A stretch of DNA of 9,694 nt from Altererythrobacter sp. (GTDB lineage: Bacteria > Pseudomonadota > Alphaproteobacteria > Sphingomonadales > Sphingomonadaceae), in NCBI GenBank assembly GCA_023299945.1, contig JALZVZ010000206.1, positions 1 to 9,694 of the forward strand, written 5' to 3'. Within the stretch, counting starts at the first letter, position 1. Each line of letters starts with the position of its first letter. The position numbers were made by a program, and so were the translations under genes. Positions 1-6,781 of the stretch are shown in pieces. The notes beneath the pieces were generated by a model that was given only the letters and a program-made list of their open reading frames with translations, searched no databases and was not told the origin of the DNA.

Positions 1-428
1 GCAGCCATAACTTCGTTGGCATAGGGCGATGGGAATTGGTCGGTCGGCATGCCGGGGCGCGTGGTCGCCTCGCCGGTTGCTGGATCAATGCCGGGAACCT
101 GCCAACTTGCGGCTTCAACCTTTACTTGGCCTTCTGTATAACCAAGCTCGCCAAGGTTGCGGAAAGCGACGAATTTCAGGCTGTGGCAGGCGGCGCACAC
201 TTCTTTGTAGACTTTATAGCCGCGCTGCAGCTGGCCCACATCCCATTTGCCCAGTGGCCCTTCAAAGGAAAAGCCGCTTTCAGGCGCTTTAGATTCTGCC
301 TTAAAAGCATAATAATCGGGCTTCTCGCCCATGCCCTCAGTGGCGACGACAAAGGCGCCTTGAGCGAAGGACCAAAGCGCTGCAACGGCAAAACCGAGGC
401 CAATTAGGAGAGCGACTAGACGGATCAT
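1..428 (-). CDS. petC: Cytochrome c1, N-terminal part (3' end cut by window start)
   Basis: This is the membrane-anchored c-type cytochrome of the bc1 complex; it takes electrons from the Rieske protein and passes them to a soluble or membrane cytochrome c on the periplasmic side. Reading from ATG at 428 down to base 1 gives about 142 residues without a stop. Residues 1-22 (MIRLVALLIGLGFAVAALWS then FA) form a hydrophobic signal or anchor segment. FSFEGPLGKWD comes next, and then LQRGYKVYKEVCAACHSLKF, in which CAACH at residues 78-82 is the covalent haem c attachment site with His82 as axial ligand. The PTDQFPSPYANEVMA stretch near the window edge fits the c1 family. The methionine ligand and C-terminal membrane anchor lie outside the window. 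It starts 35 bp after petB, with a purine-rich AAGAGAAAG just upstream as a plausible ribosome site, so it is the third gene of the pet operon. Confidence 0.95.
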   Translation of the reverse strand, partial: MIRLVALLIGLGFAVAALWSFAQGAFVVATEGMGEKPDYYAFKAESKAPESGFSFEGPLGKWDVGQLQRGYKVYKEVCAACHSLKFVAFRNLGELGYTEGQVKVEAASWQVPGIDPATGEATTRPGMPTDQFPSPYANEVMA

Positions 429-463
429 ATTCGTATCTTTCTCTTGTCCCTTGCGGCCAGCCC

Positions 464-1777
464 TTAGGCTGATGCCCCAGCTAGTTTGGCCGGTGTAGCG
501 TCTGCGCCATCAAGAACCGCGCCATCATCCTTGCCCAGCACCGCCTCGGTGATGGAGAAAGGTAAAGGCGCCGGCTTTTCGATCTGGCTGATGATCGGCA
601 CAATCACGAGGAAGTGCAGGAAGTAATACGCCGTCGCGATCTGACTGAGCATGATATACGGCTCTTCTGCATGGGCACCGCCGAGGTAGAACAGCAATGC
701 CATATCCGCCATCAGAACCCAGAAGAACGTGCGGTAAAGCGGACGAAAACGCGCTGAGCGAACCGGCGATTTATCGAGCCATGGCAGAATGAACCAGATC
801 AGGATTGATGCGAACATCGCCAACACACCCATCAGCTTGGCCGGGATAAACAGGAAGTCAAAGGTGAAGGCTCGCAGGATCGCGTAGAAGGGGTAGAAAT
901 ACCATTCCGGCACGATCAAGGCAGGGGTCGAGAGCGGGTTCGCCTCGATATAATTGTCAGGGTGACCAAGCGTGTTGGGCAGGAAGAACACCATGAAGGC
1001 GAAGAACAGCAGGATCAAGCCGAGGCCAAATCCGTCTTTCGCAGTGTAATATGGGTGAAACGGCACTGTGTCCGATTCCTGCTTAATCTCAACGCCCGTA
1101 GGGTTGGAAGAGCCCGGAATATGCAGCGCCCAAATGTGCAGAATAACAACGCCTGCAATCACAAACGGCAGCAAGAAGTGCAGCGAGAAGAAGCGGTTTA
1201 GCGCAGCATTGTCAGGCGCAAATCCGCCCAGCAGCCACACTTGCAGGGGCTCACCTACCAGCGGGATCGCGCCGAACAGGCCGGTGATCACTTTCGCGCC
1301 CCAGAAGCTCATCTGGCCCCATGGCAGCACATAACCCATGAAGGCGGTCGCCATCATAAGTAGGAAGATCACCACGCCCAGCAGCCAGATCATCTCGCGC
1401 GGGGCTTTGTATGAGGAATAATAGAACCCGCGGAAAATATGCAGGTAGATCACAATGAAGAAGAAGCTGGCACCATTGGCATGGGCATAGCGCATCAGCC
1501 AGCCCCAATTGACATTGCGCATGATGTGCTCGGTCGTGGCAAAAGCTACATCGGCGTTGGCAGCATAATGCATCGCCAATATGACACCGGTAATGATCTG
1601 CAAAAACAAGAAGAAGCCAGCGAGCACGCCGAAATTCCACATATAATTGAGATTGCGTGGTACGGGATACCCCATACCCACACAGCCATATATCAGGCGC
1701 GGAAGCGGCAGACGCTCATCCAACCATCGCTCAATCGCGGTGTTTGGTTCATAGCATTTAGCCCATGGAAAGCTCAT
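464..1777 (-). CDS. petB: Cytochrome b subunit of the bc1 complex
   Basis: This integral membrane subunit of ubiquinol:cytochrome c oxidoreductase carries both quinone sites and haems bL and bH, and so drives the Q cycle. The 437-residue product is the usual full length for unsplit bacterial cytochrome b. The four haem-ligand histidines are visible: His99 (RYAHANGAS) and His113 (YLHIFRG) in helix B, His200 (FSLHFLLP) and His214 (ILHIWALH) in helix D. The Qo-site PEWY motif is at 290-293. Eight hydrophobic helices can be placed, from about residue 46 to about 398. After the last helix there is a 35-40 residue Ala-rich tail ([17 protein letters not shown] onward). The ATG at 1777 follows an AAGAGAA stretch at suitable distance and lies 23 bp after the Rieske stop, so petA, petB and petC are surely one transcript. 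Confidence 0.98.
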   Translation of the reverse strand: MSFPWAKCYEPNTAIERWLDERLPLPRLIYGCVGMGYPVPRNLNYMWNFGVLAGFFLFLQIITGVILAMHYAANADVAFATTEHIMRNVNWGWLMRYAHANGASFFFIVIYLHIFRGFYYSSYKAPREMIWLLGVVIFLLMMATAFMGYVLPWGQMSFWGAKVITGLFGAIPLVGEPLQVWLLGGFAPDNAALNRFFSLHFLLPFVIAGVVILHIWALHIPGSSNPTGVEIKQESDTVPFHPYYTAKDGFGLGLILLFFAFMVFFLPNTLGHPDNYIEANPLSTPALIVPEWYFYPFYAILRAFTFDFLFIPAKLMGVLAMFASILIWFILPWLDKSPVRSARFRPLYRTFFWVLMADMALLFYLGGAHAEEPYIMLSQIATAYYFLHFLVIVPIISQIEKPAPLPFSITEAVLGKDDGAVLDGADATPAKLAGASA

Positions 1778-1800
1778 AGCTGTTCTCTTCTTTTCTTAGC

Positions 1801-2340
1801 TCAGCCGACTTGAATAACAGTGTCGGAGGTAAAGGCGTATTCAGGAACGAGAAGGTTTGTTGGCGCAGGCCCTTTGCGGATCCGGCCAGCCACATCATAA
1901 TGTGAACCATGGCAAGGACAGAAATATCCGTCATACTCGCCTTTATCTTCACCCTCAGCCGCGCCCAAAGGCACACAACCAAGGTGCGTACATACACCCA
2001 TCACCACGAGGATATCCTCATGGCCTTCTTGGGTGCGGTCAGCCAAAGTTTCAGGCTCGCGCAAATCTGCGCCATCTTCGCTTTTGGCTTTCTCAATCTC
2101 AGCTGCGGTCAAGCGCTTCACAAACAATGGCTGCTTGCGGAAAACGGCCTTAATCGATTGACCCTCTTCAATCGCAGAAACATCCACTTCGGTGGTGCTT
2201 TCCGCCAAAACGTCTGCCGATGGGGCCATTTGGCTCACCAGAGGATAGACCGCGCCGAGCGCGCCAACACCCCCCGCACCGGTGGCCGCGATAGTAATAA
2301 AGTCGCGGCGGCGAACCCCATCTTCCATCATCTCAGTCAT
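1801..2340 (-). CDS. petA: Rieske iron-sulfur subunit of the bc1 complex
   Basis: This is the ubiquinol-cytochrome c reductase iron-sulfur subunit, which takes the first electron from quinol at the Qo site and carries it to cytochrome c1. The 179-residue protein has VRRRDFITIAATGAGG near its start, a twin-arginine signal-anchor followed by one transmembrane helix (about 14-36). The Ala/Ser-rich stretch after it is the flexible hinge. The cluster-binding boxes are CTHLGC at 117-122 and CPCHGS at 141-146. Cys117, His119, Cys141 and His144 are the expected 2Fe-2S ligands, and Cys122 and Cys143 the expected disulfide. The ATG at 2340 is the outermost; in-frame ATGs at codons 4 and 5 are alternatives that would keep the twin arginines. 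It is the first gene of petABC, preceded by a 235-bp non-coding gap that should hold the promoter. Confidence 0.97.
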   Translation of the reverse strand: MTEMMEDGVRRRDFITIAATGAGGVGALGAVYPLVSQMAPSADVLAESTTEVDVSAIEEGQSIKAVFRKQPLFVKRLTAAEIEKAKSEDGADLREPETLADRTQEGHEDILVVMGVCTHLGCVPLGAAEGEDKGEYDGYFCPCHGSHYDVAGRIRKGPAPTNLLVPEYAFTSDTVIQVG

Positions 2341-2458
2341 GCAAATAGCCCTGCTTTTACTTCGTTTTCACCCTACGCCTATGGCAGGGAGGTTACCTGA
2401 TTACCCCTAACCATTCCATGCGGGTGAATGCGCAGATTTGGTCAAGAGCATTGGACAG

Positions 2459-2496
2459 CAGCGCGAACCCACACGTTTGCCCGATTGGGCGCGCTG
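2459..2496. repeat. 7-bp inverted repeat CAGCGCG/CGCGCTG upstream of petA
   Basis: CAGCGCG at 2459-2465 is perfectly complementary to CGCGCTG at 2490-2496. The 24-nt loop holds a nested GCCC-GATT-GGGC mini-hairpin (2479-2490, sharing one base with the outer arm). No T-run follows on either strand, so it is not a typical intrinsic terminator. It could be a structured leader, a factor-binding site, or chance: one 7-bp match is not statistically remarkable in a gap this long. Confidence 0.35.
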
Positions 2497-2502
2497 ATAG
2501 AC

Positions 2503-2519
2503 GCAATGAACAGCATTGC
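2503..2519. repeat. 6-bp inverted repeat GCAATG/CATTGC
   Basis: GCAATG at 2503-2508 and CATTGC at 2514-2519 are perfect inverted arms around the 5-nt loop AACAG. It sits 6 bp from the CAGCGCG repeat, about 160 bp upstream of the petA start and about 55 bp past the yfiH-like stop. The geometry fits a small RNA hairpin or a dyad operator. No T-run is present. A repeat of this size is expected by chance now and then, so the call is weak. Confidence 0.3.
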
Positions 2520-2575
2520 CAACCGTGTTTTGAGCACAGACTGTTCGGTTTTGTGCAAGGATTGGAAATTGCCCC

Positions 2576-3322
2576 TCATCCAAGTGCAATTGCAGACAGT
2601 TGGCGGCCATAATTTGCAGCACCCAAATGGGTGGCGCGGCGATAGGAATAATAGTCCGGCTTTTCCGTATAAGTATCGAGCCCCAGGTCAGCGAACCGAT
2701 TGACTCCCGCCGCCTGCAAGCGATGTGCGATATAGGCGGGCAGATCGAACTGCCAATGCGCCGCATCTTTGCCAGCGATAAAGAAATGCGCCGCATCACC
2801 AGTGAAATGGGCGCGGAAGCCTTTGTCGACCTCATAGCTGGCTTGAGCAATGGTCGGGCCGATCACTGCGGCAATATTGGCGCGGTCTGCGCCTAAGGCT
2901 TCCATCGCCGCAATTGTGTTTTCCAGCACGCCAAAATGCGCGCCGCGCCAGCCTGCATGCGCTGCACCGATTACGCCTGCGCTTTTGTCCGCAAACAAAA
3001 CTGGCCCGCAATCGGCGGTCACGATTCCAATCGCTATACCAGTTTGGTTTGTAACGAGAGCATCACCCGCGGGGCGGCCTTGCGGTGTGTCATCCCACGG
3101 CTGGGCCACTGTCACCACATCGGGCGAGTGGACTTGATGCGGGGTGACGATGGCTGCACCAGTGACGAGCGTGACTGCCGCAGCGGCGCGGGTTTTGGCT
3201 ATTTCAGCCGCATCGCCATCTGCGCCATATCCATATTGATACGCGCCATCACCGTGCCCGAAAAAGCCATGCGGAATATCGCCGAGTGCTTCGGAACGCA
3301 CAAAGGGCAGATGATCAGCCAT
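2576..3322 (-). CDS. YfiH/PgeF family protein (Cu-oxidase_4, peptidoglycan editing factor)
   Basis: This is a cytoplasmic single-domain protein of the YfiH/PgeF/LACC1 family (often annotated 'laccase domain' or 'polyphenol oxidase'). Family members have been assigned purine nucleoside phosphorylase and oxidase activities, and in E. coli the removal of wrongly incorporated L-Ser from peptidoglycan precursors. The 248-residue length is normal. The three metal ligands are visible: His62 in TPHQVHSPD, Cys105 in VTADCGPVLFAD and His122 in GAAHAGWRGA. The C-terminal DTYTEKPDYYSYRRATH and YGRQLSAI blocks also match the family. The N-terminal loop is odd: where most members read roughly GR-GGVS-G, this one has GFFGHGDGAYQYGYG. 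The start is decided by a strong GGAGGGG in the last codons of pepN; the gap between the genes is five bases, so the two are co-translated. Confidence 0.9.
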   Translation of the reverse strand: MADHLPFVRSEALGDIPHGFFGHGDGAYQYGYGADGDAAEIAKTRAAAAVTLVTGAAIVTPHQVHSPDVVTVAQPWDDTPQGRPAGDALVTNQTGIAIGIVTADCGPVLFADKSAGVIGAAHAGWRGAHFGVLENTIAAMEALGADRANIAAVIGPTIAQASYEVDKGFRAHFTGDAAHFFIAGKDAAHWQFDLPAYIAHRLQAAGVNRFADLGLDTYTEKPDYYSYRRATHLGAANYGRQLSAIALG

Positions 3323-3327
3323 TAAAG

Positions 3328-5958
3328 CTACCCCTCCAGCGACCGTGTGACTTGTTCCATCGTATCACGCGACAAAGCGCTGGCCTGTGAAATCCGCTCC
3401 AACTCGGCGCGCATCAATGCCGCACGCCCAGCCTCAATCTTGCGCCATTTGCCCAATGCCGGGATGAACCGCGCGGCTGTCTGCGGATTGATCGGATCAA
3501 GCGCAATCACGAGATCGGCCACCATCCGGTAGCCCTCGCCGCTGGCATCGTGGAAGGCAAAGGGATTGCCCGCCAGTGCCATATAAAGCGAACGCACCCG
3601 GTTGGGGTTGTGGATGGTGAAGTCGGCATGGTCGGCCAGAGCTTTGACATGAGACAGAACATCTGGGTGCAGCGATAGCGCCTGCAGAGTGAACCATTTG
3701 TCCACCACCAGATCATTGCCAGCAAAGCGGCTGTGGAAATCGGCCAGCGCAGCCACGCGCGCTTCCCCATCGATTCCGCAAAGCGTCATCAGCGCCGATT
3801 GCCGGTCAGTCATATTGTCGGCAGCGTCATATTGCGTCTTGGCCAGCAAAGCCGCCTTATCCGGATCACTGGCTACAATCAGACCAAGCGCCATCGCCTT
3901 AACCTTGCGCGCGCCCCGTCCCTTTGGATCGGTGAAACTGACAGCGGCACAGCGGGCATAGAGCGCGTCCAATTCTGGCGCCAAGGCCGCGGCGATGGCT
4001 TGCTTGAGCCCCTCGCGCACGACGTGGATTGCGCCGGGATCAGCCAAATTGCCTGACAATACGATTTGCTCAAACAGATAGGTTTGGCTGGGCAGCACCA
4101 TAAGCTCGCCGCGCATGCTGTCATCCAGCGTTGCATCGCTTAAAATCGCACCAAAGGCCTGCACAATCGCCGCCTCGCCGCTTGCCCGTTCCGTATCAGA
4201 CTGTTCGCCCTTTGCCGCCGCGACCAAATGCGCCACGACCAATTCCTGGCAAGCCTCTGCACGCGCGAAGGGATCATCATCATACGCCGCAAGCAGCAGC
4301 AGATCTGCACTGGAAACTGCCCGTTCAATAACCACTGGCGCGGTAAAGCCGCGATTGATCGAAAGCGCAGGCTCGTTGGCGAAGCCGGTAAAAGTGAAAC
4401 TCTGCTCCGCCTCGGTTAGAACAACCAGTTCCTCGCCGCGATGCGCGCCGCTCGCCCTGTCGAGTAGCGCAATCCGCAAAGGGATAACCATCGGATTTTT
4501 GCCTGATTGACCCGGCGTGTCAGGCACGGTCTGCTTAAGCGTCAACGTAACCGTATCGCCTTCATGAGCCAGCGCCACATCCACTTTCGGCGTGCCTGCT
4601 TGAAGGTACCAATTGCGGAATTGCTTCAAGTCCAGCCCTGCGCCATCCTCAATCGCGCAGATGAAATCCTCGCAGGTTGCCGCCTCGCCATCATGGCGGT
4701 CAAAATAAAGGTCCGTGCCTGAGCGAAATGCTTCGGCCCCGCACATAGAGCGCATCATGCGGATGACTTCGGCGCCCTTATTGTAAATGGTGGCGGTGTA
4801 GAAATTTGAAATCTCGCGGAAACTATCGGGCCGGATCGGATGCGCCAATGGCCCCGAATCTTCCGGGAACTGGGCCGCGCGCAGGATGCGCACATCCTCA
4901 ATCCGCTTGACCGCCTCGCCCTGCATATCCTGAGAGAAAAGCTGGTCGCGCAAGACCGTGAAGCCCTCTTTTAAAGACAGCTGGAACCAGTCGCGGCAGG
5001 TAATCCGATTGCCCGACCAATTGTGAAAATATTCATGCGCGATCACGCCTTCGACCCCATCAAAATCGGCATCGGTTGCCGTTTCCACATCGGCCAGCAC
5101 ATATTTGGTGTTGAAGACGTTGAGGCCCTTGTTTTCCATCGCGCCCATGTTGAAATCGGACACCGCAACGATGTTGTAAAGATCAAGATCATATTCACGC
5201 CCGAAGGTCTGCTCGTCCCACTCCATCGATTTGCGAAGCGATACCACGGCATGATCGGTCCGGGGCAAATCTTCTTCGCGCACCCACACATTCAGTGTCA
5301 CATCGCGGCCATTCATAGTGGCGAAGGTTCCGGAGTTTGCGACCAGATCGCCTGCGACCAATGCAAACAAATAGGACGGTTTTGGCCAAGGATCGTGCCA
5401 CTCTGCCCAATGGGTGCCGTCGGGCCCATCGGCGGTTGCGGTTTCATTGCCATTGGAGAGCAGGATCGGAAATTGCGCCTTGTTGCCGCTCATCCGCACG
5501 CTGTAAGTCGACAGCACATCAGGACGATCAGGGAAGAAGGTGATCCGCCGGAACCCTTCCGCCTCACACTGCGTGCACAGCATTCCGCCCGAGGCATAGA
5601 GCCCCATCAGCGAGGTGTTGGCACTGGGAACAAGGTCTGTCACCACTTCCACGACATGCGCATCGCCGGTCAGCGTGACGATTAAATCCGCGCCATCCAT
5701 GCAGTAATCGGCAGGCGCGCCGTCAACGCTGACGCTGCTCGCCGCCAACGCGTCGCCATTGAGGCGAAGCTCGCTCGCAGCCTGCGCTGCCGGATTGCGT
5801 TCAATCGTCAATGTCGAGGTAACCCGCGTCGCATCCAGCCCAAGCTGAAAATCCAGCTTTGTCTGCGGGATCAGCCAAGCATAGGGCTTGTAATCCTTGC
5901 GATATATCACGGGCGGTTGTTCGATAGTCGGTGTAGCGTTCAAATTTTCCATGCCCAT
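3328..5958 (-). CDS. pepN: Aminopeptidase N (M1 family zinc metallopeptidase)
   Basis: This is a cytosolic alanyl/broad-specificity aminopeptidase that trims N-terminal residues from peptides in the last step of protein turnover. At 876 residues it matches E. coli PepN (870). The substrate-anchoring GAMEN motif is at 272-276. The zinc site is HEYFH at 308-312 plus Glu331 in SLKEGFT, with Glu309 as general base. Tyr392 in NFYTATIYNKGAEVIRM is the transition-state tyrosine. The rest follows the PepN plan: N-terminal beta domain (about 1-200), thermolysin-like domain (about 200-450), small beta domain, and a long helical C-terminal domain ending in WRKIEAGRAALMRAELERI. Two near starts are possible, ATG at 5958 and at 5952; neither has a clear Shine-Dalgarno. 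It is first in a two-gene unit with the yfiH-like gene and divergent from the SDR gene. Confidence 0.97.
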   Translation of the reverse strand: MGMENLNATPTIEQPPVIYRKDYKPYAWLIPQTKLDFQLGLDATRVTSTLTIERNPAAQAASELRLNGDALAASSVSVDGAPADYCMDGADLIVTLTGDAHVVEVVTDLVPSANTSLMGLYASGGMLCTQCEAEGFRRITFFPDRPDVLSTYSVRMSGNKAQFPILLSNGNETATADGPDGTHWAEWHDPWPKPSYLFALVAGDLVANSGTFATMNGRDVTLNVWVREEDLPRTDHAVVSLRKSMEWDEQTFGREYDLDLYNIVAVSDFNMGAMENKGLNVFNTKYVLADVETATDADFDGVEGVIAHEYFHNWSGNRITCRDWFQLSLKEGFTVLRDQLFSQDMQGEAVKRIEDVRILRAAQFPEDSGPLAHPIRPDSFREISNFYTATIYNKGAEVIRMMRSMCGAEAFRSGTDLYFDRHDGEAATCEDFICAIEDGAGLDLKQFRNWYLQAGTPKVDVALAHEGDTVTLTLKQTVPDTPGQSGKNPMVIPLRIALLDRASGAHRGEELVVLTEAEQSFTFTGFANEPALSINRGFTAPVVIERAVSSADLLLLAAYDDDPFARAEACQELVVAHLVAAAKGEQSDTERASGEAAIVQAFGAILSDATLDDSMRGELMVLPSQTYLFEQIVLSGNLADPGAIHVVREGLKQAIAAALAPELDALYARCAAVSFTDPKGRGARKVKAMALGLIVASDPDKAALLAKTQYDAADNMTDRQSALMTLCGIDGEARVAALADFHSRFAGNDLVVDKWFTLQALSLHPDVLSHVKALADHADFTIHNPNRVRSLYMALAGNPFAFHDASGEGYRMVADLVIALDPINPQTAARFIPALGKWRKIEAGRAALMRAELERISQASALSRDTMEQVTRSLEG
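3331..3337 (-). promoter_or_regulatory. Shine-Dalgarno of the yfiH-like gene inside the end of pepN
   Basis: On the minus strand GGAGGGG lies directly before the TAG stop of pepN and 8 nt before the ATG at 3322. It is one of the two best ribosome-binding sequences in the window. Because it is part of the last pepN codons, ribosomes finishing pepN clear and reload it, which points to translational coupling. Confidence 0.75.
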
Positions 5959-5964
5959 GATTTA

Positions 5965-6001
5965 GGTTGCTTTACGCCCGTGTCCAACGCTTAAAGCAGC
6001 C
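5965..6001. repeat. 10-bp inverted repeat in the divergent pepN/SDR gap
   Basis: GGTTGCTTTA at 5965-5974 pairs with TAAAGCAGCC at 5992-6001 in nine of ten positions; the tenth would be a G-U wobble in plus-strand RNA. The arms are 17 bp apart and take up most of the 46-bp gap between the pepN start (5958) and the SDR start (6005). It could be an operator acting on both divergent genes, or a leader hairpin over their translation starts, since neither gene shows a clear Shine-Dalgarno here. It is the longest inverted repeat I noticed in the window. Confidence 0.5.
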
Positions 6002-6004
6002 ATA

Positions 6005-6781
6005 ATGGCACAAATGCTGATCTTTGGACTGGGATATACCGCCTCGCGCATTGCTGGGGCACTTCGGACGCGCGGCTGGCAGGTCGATGCAACCGGCAGC
6101 GCGGGCAATCTGGATTTCGCCGATAAGGGCGCTGTGCGGGCGGCTTTGGCGGGCGCGACACATGTGCTCTCCTCCGTGCCACCAGACCGCAAATCAGCCC
6201 TCGATCCGGTCCTAGACACATATGGCCGCGACTTTGGCACTTCATGGTATGGCTACCTCTCCTCCACCGGCGTTTACGGCGATCAGCAAGGCGCATGGGT
6301 GGATGAGAGTTCACCCACAGGCACAGGCCGCCGCAGCGCGCGCTCTGATGCCGATACGATATGGGTGGAATTGGGCGCACGTGTGTTCCGCCTGCCCGGA
6401 ATATATGGCCCGGGACGCAGCGCCTTTGAACGATTGCGGGAGGGCAAAGCACGGCGCATTGATATGCCGGACCAAGTGTTCTCGCGCTGCCATGTCGATG
6501 ATATCGTTGCAGGTGTGCTGGCCGGATTGGAAGCTCCCGCAGGCGCTTACAATCTATCCGATGATTTGCCCGCCAGCGGCAATGCCGTGATTGAAGAAGC
6601 GTGCCGATTGTCGGGCCATTCTCTGCCGCCGATGCAATCGCTGGAGGAAGCTAACCTCAGCCCAATGGCGTTGGGGTTTTATTCAGAGAACCGCCGCGTC
6701 GCCAATGGCAAAGCGAAGCGCGTGCTTGGCTGGCAGCCGGAATATCCAACCTACCGCGAGGGCCTCGCCGCGCTTATCTAA
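6005..6781 (+). CDS. Atypical SDR / NAD-dependent epimerase-like protein (YeeZ-like)
   Basis: This 258-residue cytosolic protein has a Rossmann NAD(P)-binding start, MLIFGLGYTASRIAGAL, with the glycine-rich loop at residues 8-13. The middle, YLSSTGVYGDQQGAWVDE (84-101), is the equivalent of the SDR active-site strand, then RVFRLPGIYGPGR (126-138) and QVFSRCHVDDI (157-167). These are typical of the extended/atypical SDR group that includes E. coli YeeZ. The Tyr91 of GVYG is not followed by the Lys of a YxxxK pair, so classical dehydrogenase chemistry is uncertain and the substrate is unknown. ATG at 6005 is used; the in-frame ATG at codon 4 is an alternative and neither has a good Shine-Dalgarno. 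It is divergent from pepN (46 bp), and its TAA interlocks with the stop of the convergent transporter gene. Confidence 0.88.
   Translation: MAQMLIFGLGYTASRIAGALRTRGWQVDATGSAGNLDFADKGAVRAALAGATHVLSSVPPDRKSALDPVLDTYGRDFGTSWYGYLSSTGVYGDQQGAWVDESSPTGTGRRSARSDADTIWVELGARVFRLPGIYGPGRSAFERLREGKARRIDMPDQVFSRCHVDDIVAGVLAGLEAPAGAYNLSDDLPASGNAVIEEACRLSGHSLPPMQSLEEANLSPMALGFYSENRRVANGKAKRVLGWQPEYPTYREGLAALI
6778..6781. other. Interlocked convergent stop codons (CTAA)
   Basis: The SDR gene ends with TAA at 6779-6781 on the plus strand, and the transporter gene ends with TAG read from 6780 to 6778 on the minus strand, so the two genes overlap tail to tail by 4 bp. There is no room for a terminator between them, so each message must run antisense into the other gene. 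Confidence 0.9.

Larger units (their letters stand above)
2341..2575. other. Intergenic region between the yfiH-like gene and petA
   Basis: This is the longest non-coding stretch of the window. Reading frames that cross it are continuations of out-of-frame readings of the yfiH-like gene and show no protein-like pattern. It should contain the end of the pepN-yfiH message (unless transcription reads through) and the promoter and leader of petABC. A TTGACC on the minus strand (bases 2445 to 2440) resembles an alphaproteobacterial -35 box, but no good -10 hexamer follows at 16-18 bp, so I do not call a promoter. Several short inverted repeats lie here (2391-2412, 2459-2496, 2503-2519, 2534-2556). 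None is followed by a T-run that would make a classical intrinsic terminator. Confidence 0.6.

Noticed and set aside
36..407. A 123-codon plus-strand frame at the left edge.
   Set aside because: It is antisense to the cytochrome c1 coding region, which has the CAACH haem site and the expected operon position.
1909..2400. A 163-codon plus-strand frame opposite petA.
   Set aside because: It is antisense to the Rieske gene, whose cluster motifs are intact; the translation shows no family features.
2417..2445. Possible petA promoter with TTGACC as -35.
   Set aside because: At 16-18 bp spacing the -10 position reads CGCATG or close to it, which is too far from a TATAAT-like box to call without transcript data.
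2503..2556. Intrinsic terminator for the pepN-yfiH message.
   Set aside because: Inverted repeats are present but none is strongly GC-rich and followed by a T-run on the minus strand.
2407..2850. A 147-codon minus-strand frame covering the end of the yfiH-like gene and part of the gap before petA.
   Set aside because: Its first half is an out-of-frame reading of the yfiH-like gene and its second half has no domain-like pattern, start signal or neighbour support.
5023..5685. A 220-codon open frame on the plus strand opposite pepN.
   Set aside because: It lies wholly antisense to a perfectly conserved part of pepN (including the GAMEN region), has no Shine-Dalgarno, and its composition is what the reverse of GC-rich coding DNA gives.
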